NCBI RefSeq assembly: GCF_003569005.1
Contig: NZ_BCUR01000004.1
Span: forward strand, 1,897,111-1,961,110
DNA length: 64,000 bases
Origin: Vibrio superstes
Lineage (GTDB): Bacteria; Pseudomonadota; Gammaproteobacteria; Enterobacterales; Vibrionaceae
Direction: 5' to 3'
The notes beneath the pieces are model-generated. The model saw only the letters and a program-made list of their open reading frames with translations, did not search any database and was not told the origin of the DNA. This document shows positions 60,446-64,000 of the stretch, in pieces. Both the position numbers and the translations under genes were made by a program. How positions within the stretch are numbered: the first letter of the stretch is position 1; every line of letters begins with the position of its first letter.

Positions 60446-60607
60446 ATGGCTGATGGTACTAATCATGAAATGGCGTTGGACATACTTCGTTGTCACCTTG
60501 GAATGAGCAAAGAAGAAGCCCTCGAAGAGTTAGGCATTTCCGATGCTGAATCTGTAGAGCAACAAGTGCTAAACGCGCAATCGAAACTAGCTCGCGACAC
60601 TAAATAG
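60446..60607 (+). CDS. Small protein of unknown function (53 aa)
   Basis: 53 aa, MADGTNHEMALDILRCHLGM then an acidic helical stretch (SKEEALEELGISDAESVEQQ) and a basic end. AAGGAG seven bases before the ATG and a strong terminator 18 bp after the stop support a real gene. No known family recognised; likely soluble and helical. Confidence 0.75.
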   Translation: MADGTNHEMALDILRCHLGMSKEEALEELGISDAESVEQQVLNAQSKLARDTK

Positions 60608-60625
60608 CTGAATATGAATAGAAAA

Positions 60626-60650
60626 AACGCCCTCTTTTTAAGAGGGCGTT
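60626..60650 (+). terminator. Terminator of the small protein gene and bioD
   Basis: AACGCCCTCT (60626-60635) pairs with AGAGGGCGTT (60641-60650), with A tracts on the left and TTG on the right; serves the plus-strand small gene and probably the minus-strand bioD. Confidence 0.85.
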
Positions 60651-60676
60651 TTGTTATTCAATTATCACAAATGCAT

Positions 60677-61354
60677 TTATATGATCGAATCAAGATTGAT
60701 GTATTTGCTGAGATCTTTTTTCTTAACCCCACGCATGTACGGAATTTCACCAATCTTAGGCGCGCCAATCTGCGACTCTAAGAACGTAATAATGTCGCGG
60801 TAGTGCTCTTCACATGGGTTTACTCTGTTGGCCACCCAGCCCACAACCTCTAGGCCATCATTTTTGATTGCTTCTGCAGTCAAAATAGCATGACTTAAAC
60901 AGCCTAGCTTCACGCCTACTACTAAGATTACAGGTAGCTTCTCATCTGCAACCCATTCAGATAGATAACCATCATCTGTAATAGGCACTCGCCAACCACC
61001 AGCACCCTCAACCAATACAAAATCGGCATTTTCCTGATGCTGATGCAGTTTTTCAGAAAGGGGCGCTGTGTCGATTGGTTTATCATCGATTTTCGCTGCT
61101 ATATGTGGAGATGCAGGTGTCATTAACGCGACTGGATTCACTTCATCGTAAGCAAGCTCAATACTAGCCGCCGCTTGTAGATACAAGGCATCAGAATTGC
61201 GAGCACCCTCAGCGGTCATCTCACAGCCTGCAGCAACGGGCTTAAAGCCGATCGTCGACAGCCCTCTTGCATTAAATGCTTGTAACAAAGCTCGTGAAAC
61301 AACCGTTTTTCCTACATCAGTGTCCGTTCCAGCAATGAAAATTGTCTTGTTCAT
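60677..61354 (-). CDS. bioD: Dethiobiotin synthetase
   Basis: 225 aa from the ATG at 61354, which overlaps the bioC stop (ATGA); an in-frame TTG at 61375 is less likely. P-loop [20 protein letters not shown] and AANRVNP-like VANRVNP. Makes the ureido ring of dethiobiotin. Last gene of bioBFCD. Confidence 0.96.
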   Translation of the reverse strand: MNKTIFIAGTDTDVGKTVVSRALLQAFNARGLSTIGFKPVAAGCEMTAEGARNSDALYLQAAASIELAYDEVNPVALMTPASPHIAAKIDDKPIDTAPLSEKLHQHQENADFVLVEGAGGWRVPITDDGYLSEWVADEKLPVILVVGVKLGCLSHAILTAEAIKNDGLEVVGWVANRVNPCEEHYRDIITFLESQIGAPKIGEIPYMRGVKKKDLSKYINLDSII

Positions 61355-62145
61355 TTCTTTATTAGCCCTAGGCAAACTTGGTAAGTTGCCGGTAATTTGA
61401 GATTGCTCTGAAATAATTGTTGATAGACCTGCTCTAGCTTAACCAATGAACTTTTTTTGGTTAATCCTTGTGAGCGTCCACCTATTTGAGTCGCACCTAT
61501 GCCTTTTAGATCTTTCATTAGCTCAAAGGCACTATGGTACCAATAGGTCATTTTTGCCAAGTCTACTTGAGAGCCATCACACTTCGATTGAGCCAACGCA
61601 ATTTTTATAGCCTTTTCAGACACGAACTGCTTCACATGTTGATACTGATCAACATAGCTCCACGCCTGTTTTAGTTCATCCAACGATCCCTCAGCCAATG
61701 TGGAGAACAAGACATGCCCTCCCACTTTACATACACGTGTTGATTCTCGGATAGGAACACTCAAATCCTCACACCACTGCAAAGCTAAACTCGAGACAAC
61801 ATAATCAAAGCTATCATCAGCAAAGGGAAGAGCTTCAGCATCACCTAAATAATAGTTAGCCTGCTTTCCACAACGTAGTCTGGCCTGATCTAACATTTTG
61901 TCCGATAGATCTAACGCCACAACCTCAGCCCCTCGCCGCAGTAGTTTTTCTGTGAGATAACCTGTACCGCAGCCTACATCCAGAATCTGTTTACCTATCA
62001 GGCTTGCCGGCAGTCTTTCGAGTAACTTCTCTACTACGTCTCTTTGAAATCGTGCGTGCTGGTCATAGTTGGAAGCTGCACGACCAAATGCGCTGGCAAT
62101 GGCCTGTTTTTCTGGCGTAGCAATCAACACTCCATTTGATCCCAT
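61351..62145 (-). CDS. bioC: Malonyl-ACP O-methyltransferase BioC
   Basis: 264 aa from the ATG at 62145, with AAGGAGGG ten bases upstream; an ATG at 62175 lies inside bio[16 protein letters not shown] and the SAM motif [16 protein letters not shown] are typical. Methylates malonyl-ACP to start pimelate synthesis. Confidence 0.95.
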   Translation of the reverse strand: MGSNGVLIATPEKQAIASAFGRAASNYDQHARFQRDVVEKLLERLPASLIGKQILDVGCGTGYLTEKLLRRGAEVVALDLSDKMLDQARLRCGKQANYYLGDAEALPFADDSFDYVVSSLALQWCEDLSVPIRESTRVCKVGGHVLFSTLAEGSLDELKQAWSYVDQYQHVKQFVSEKAIKIALAQSKCDGSQVDLAKMTYWYHSAFELMKDLKGIGATQIGGRSQGLTKKSSLVKLEQVYQQLFQSNLKLPATYQVCLGLIKK

Positions 62146-62147
62146 GA

Positions 62148-63314
62148 CTAACAACCCTCCTTGGGATACTGACATTCAAACTGCTTTAGCGATTGAGCAA
62201 GATGGCTGATCTCTTCAAGTTGATGATTGGCCGATAATGTCACTCGAATTCTAGCCTTCCCTCTAGATACAGTGGGCGGTCTAATTGCCGTCGCCCAAAG
62301 CCCTTGCTGGCGCAAGTGACTTGCCATCGACATGGCTCGGTCTGCAGAGCCTGCTAAGTAGGGTTTGATTGGCGTTTGTGTCTCTATAAAACCCGGCAAT
62401 TCCCCAAGCAGGCTCGAGTAGGCATGTTGTAACTCAGATAATTGATCACGACGCCATTGCTGAGTGCGAGTAATCTGAATTGCTTTGGTCACTGTAACGG
62501 CCTGTGCCGGTGGCATCGCCGTTGAATACACAAAGTGACGAGCATACTGACGTAGATATTCGGCTATGGATGAGCTGCACAAGATCGCTGCGCCTTGCAC
62601 GCCTAGAGCCTTGCCAAAGGTCACCACCAGCAATTGAGGCTTTATCGAAGACTCTGCGCAGCTGCCTTTGCCTTCCTGCCCTAAAACCCCTATGCCATGC
62701 GCATCGTCAACCATCAGCCAGCAGTTTTGTTTTTGGCTCTGGATTTGAATATCAACCAGTGGGGCTTTATCCCCATCCATACTAAACACCCCTTCAGTGA
62801 CCACTAAACCTGAGCCATTGCGCTCAATCAGCTCACTCAATCGCTGAGTACTGTTATGAGGGAACCGGTATTGGTGCGCGGGGCTTAGCATGCCAGCCTC
62901 AATCAGTGATGCGTGATTAAGTTTGTCTTGGTATAAGCAATCACCCTTTTCAAGCAGAGCAAAAAGAGCGGCTTGATTGGCACTAAACCCTGAACTAAAC
63001 AATACCGCCTGTTCATATCCAAGCCAGTCACATAAGGCGTCTTGCAGTTGCTGATGAGCGTGCGAAAACCCTGTCACCATAGGTGAGGCGGCGCTGCCTA
63101 CACCATGACGATCCACCGCTGTTTTCCACGCCTCTTTCAATGTGTTGTCATTGGCAAGCCCTAGGTAATCATTACTAGAAAAATTAACGAAGCCTTGCTC
63201 AGCTATTTTAACCTGCGCTTTATTTCCGCCATGAACAGGGGTTAGGGTTCTAAGTAGCCCTTGTTCAGTTCTTTGTTGCAGTGCACTTGTGATGCGCGAT
63301 TCAAACAGTGGCAT
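62148..63314 (-). CDS. bioF: 8-amino-7-oxononanoate synthase
   Basis: 388 aa from the ATG at 63314 (MPLFESRI), which overlaps the bioB end by 14 bp; an ORF from 63380 is longer than the family. PLP-dependent alpha-oxoamine synthase: [22 protein letters not shown] and [11 protein letters not shown] with the PLP lysine (GKALG). Confidence 0.96.
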   Translation of the reverse strand: MPLFESRITSALQQRTEQGLLRTLTPVHGGNKAQVKIAEQGFVNFSSNDYLGLANDNTLKEAWKTAVDRHGVGSAASPMVTGFSHAHQQLQDALCDWLGYEQAVLFSSGFSANQAALFALLEKGDCLYQDKLNHASLIEAGMLSPAHQYRFPHNSTQRLSELIERNGSGLVVTEGVFSMDGDKAPLVDIQIQSQKQNCWLMVDDAHGIGVLGQEGKGSCAESSIKPQLLVVTFGKALGVQGAAILCSSSIAEYLRQYARHFVYSTAMPPAQAVTVTKAIQITRTQQWRRDQLSELQHAYSSLLGELPGFIETQTPIKPYLAGSADRAMSMASHLRQQGLWATAIRPPTVSRGKARIRVTLSANHQLEEISHLAQSLKQFECQYPKEGC

Positions 63315-64000
63315 CGTAGAACAGGTCATCTTTTGTTGGTCTTGCAGCCACTCTTTCATTGACCTGTTCGAGCAGTTCATGCTCTTGGATCTGATCAGGT
63401 TTCTGGCTGGTTGCTAGGGTATTGATACCCAACTTTTTAAATAGCTGCATATCGCTGTCTTCATCTGGATTAGGTGTTGTCAGGAGCTTGCAACCATAGA
63501 AAATGGAGTTAGCGCCAGCCATAAAACACAGTGCCTGCATTTGCTCGTTCATATTCTCTCGACCTGCAGACAAACGCACAGCCGATTCAGGCATCATTAT
63601 GCGAGCAATGGCAATCAGTTTGATGAACTCAAATGGGTCGACATCGTCAACATCTTGCAGTGGTGTCCCCTTTACTTTCACCAGCATATTAATGGGAACG
63701 CTCTCAGGATGAACCGGCAAGTTCGCTAATTCAGCCAATAGACCCGCGCGATCTGCGGTGCCCTCGCCCATGCCAATAATCCCTCCAGAACAGATTTTCA
63801 TTCCGGCTTCGCGCACATGCGACAAGGTATTTAAGCGGTCTTGGTAGGTTCTGGTGGTGATGATGTTGCCATAATATTCTGGCGAGGTGTCTAGGTTGTG
63901 GTTGTAATAATCAAGCCCTGCTGTAGAGAGCTCTGATGCTTGCTCAGGTGTTAACATACCTAAGGTCATGCAGGTTTCTAAACCTAAAGACTTCACACCC
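63301..64000 (-). CDS. bioB: Biotin synthase (C-terminal part)
   Basis: Partial: the N-terminus with the radical-SAM CxxxCxxC is beyond the window edge. About 233 residues remain, starting at [46 protein letters not shown] and SAGRENM are BioB signatures. First gene of bioBFCD on the minus strand. Confidence 0.96.
   Translation of the reverse strand, partial: GVKSLGLETCMTLGMLTPEQASELSTAGLDYYNHNLDTSPEYYGNIITTRTYQDRLNTLSHVREAGMKICSGGIIGMGEGTADRAGLLAELANLPVHPESVPINMLVKVKGTPLQDVDDVDPFEFIKLIAIARIMMPESAVRLSAGRENMNEQMQALCFMAGANSIFYGCKLLTTPNPDEDSDMQLFKKLGINTLATSQKPDQIQEHELLEQVNERVAARPTKDDLFYDATV

Overview
The window looks like a chromosomal segment of a Vibrio or close relative (Vibrionaceae). Evidence: a Qrr quorum-sensing sRNA gene with its sigma-54 promoter, a DUF3332 lipoprotein, MukBEF with CmoM, TorECA/TorD, the ybgC-tolQRAB-pal-cpoB and cydABX operons, ruvCAB and bioBFCD, all with Vibrio-like protein sequences and moderate GC. 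Almost everything is single-copy chromosomal core. The accessory material is concentrated in the first 11 kb, the ruvC-ruvA gap, and the repeats near 37, 47.7-49.1 and 50.3 kb.

Layout: 1-0.3 kb, N-terminus of a possible flavin reductase and a degenerate fragment copied from a lytic transglycosylase gene found 10 kb away. 0.4-5.5 kb, an operon for a heterodimeric MdlA/MdlB-type ABC exporter plus a eukaryotic-type glutathione synthetase. 6-11.2 kb, a LysR/SDR divergent pair, a DUF3332 lipoprotein, a second LysR and an MltF-like transglycosylase. 11.6-22.2 kb, tRNA-Ser(GGA), a UPF0149 protein, nadA, the Tol-Pal operon, and cydABX with an upstream FNR site. 22.5-28.6 kb, ruvB-ruvA, a cluster of REP-like palindromes holding an IS1111-type (IS110 family) element, ruvC, aspS. 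28.9-31.5 kb, cmoA, a pentameric ligand-gated ion channel homologue, the Qrr sRNA and a glycine-zipper lipoprotein. 31.7-35.6 kb, torECA. 35.6-37.2 kb, an intergenic region with three consensus DnaA boxes, then a TIGR02647 protein and a YeeZ-like protein. 37.5-44.8 kb, cmoM-mukF-mukE-mukB. 44.9-47.6 kb, elyC, torD, purR. 47.7-49.1 kb, about 8.5 tandem copies of a 160-bp unit, each made of two opposed REP-like hairpins. 49.3-52.9 kb, a TVP38 membrane protein, a DUF2007 protein, a MITE-like element, LysR/LysE and a hydrolase. 53-59.1 kb, an eight-gene lipid-modification operon (SnoaL, SDR, FAD oxidoreductase, DUF1365, CFA-synthase-like, DUF2878, chalcone-isomerase-like, DUF3833). 59.3-64 kb, htpX, a 53-aa protein and bioBFCD (bioB cut by the window end).

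Functional groupings: cell-envelope integrity (Tol-Pal, ElyC, HtpX, transglycosylase), low-oxygen and anaerobic respiration (cydABX, torECAD), chromosome segregation and recombination (MukBEF, RuvABC), tRNA wobble modification (CmoA, CmoM) and membrane lipid modification. Strongest candidates for something new: the IS1111 element in a REP with a possible bridge-RNA region, the 160-bp REP-pair tandem array, the glutathione synthetase/exporter operon, and the pLGIC gene beside a Qrr sRNA. Functions come from sequence recognition only; no database search was run.
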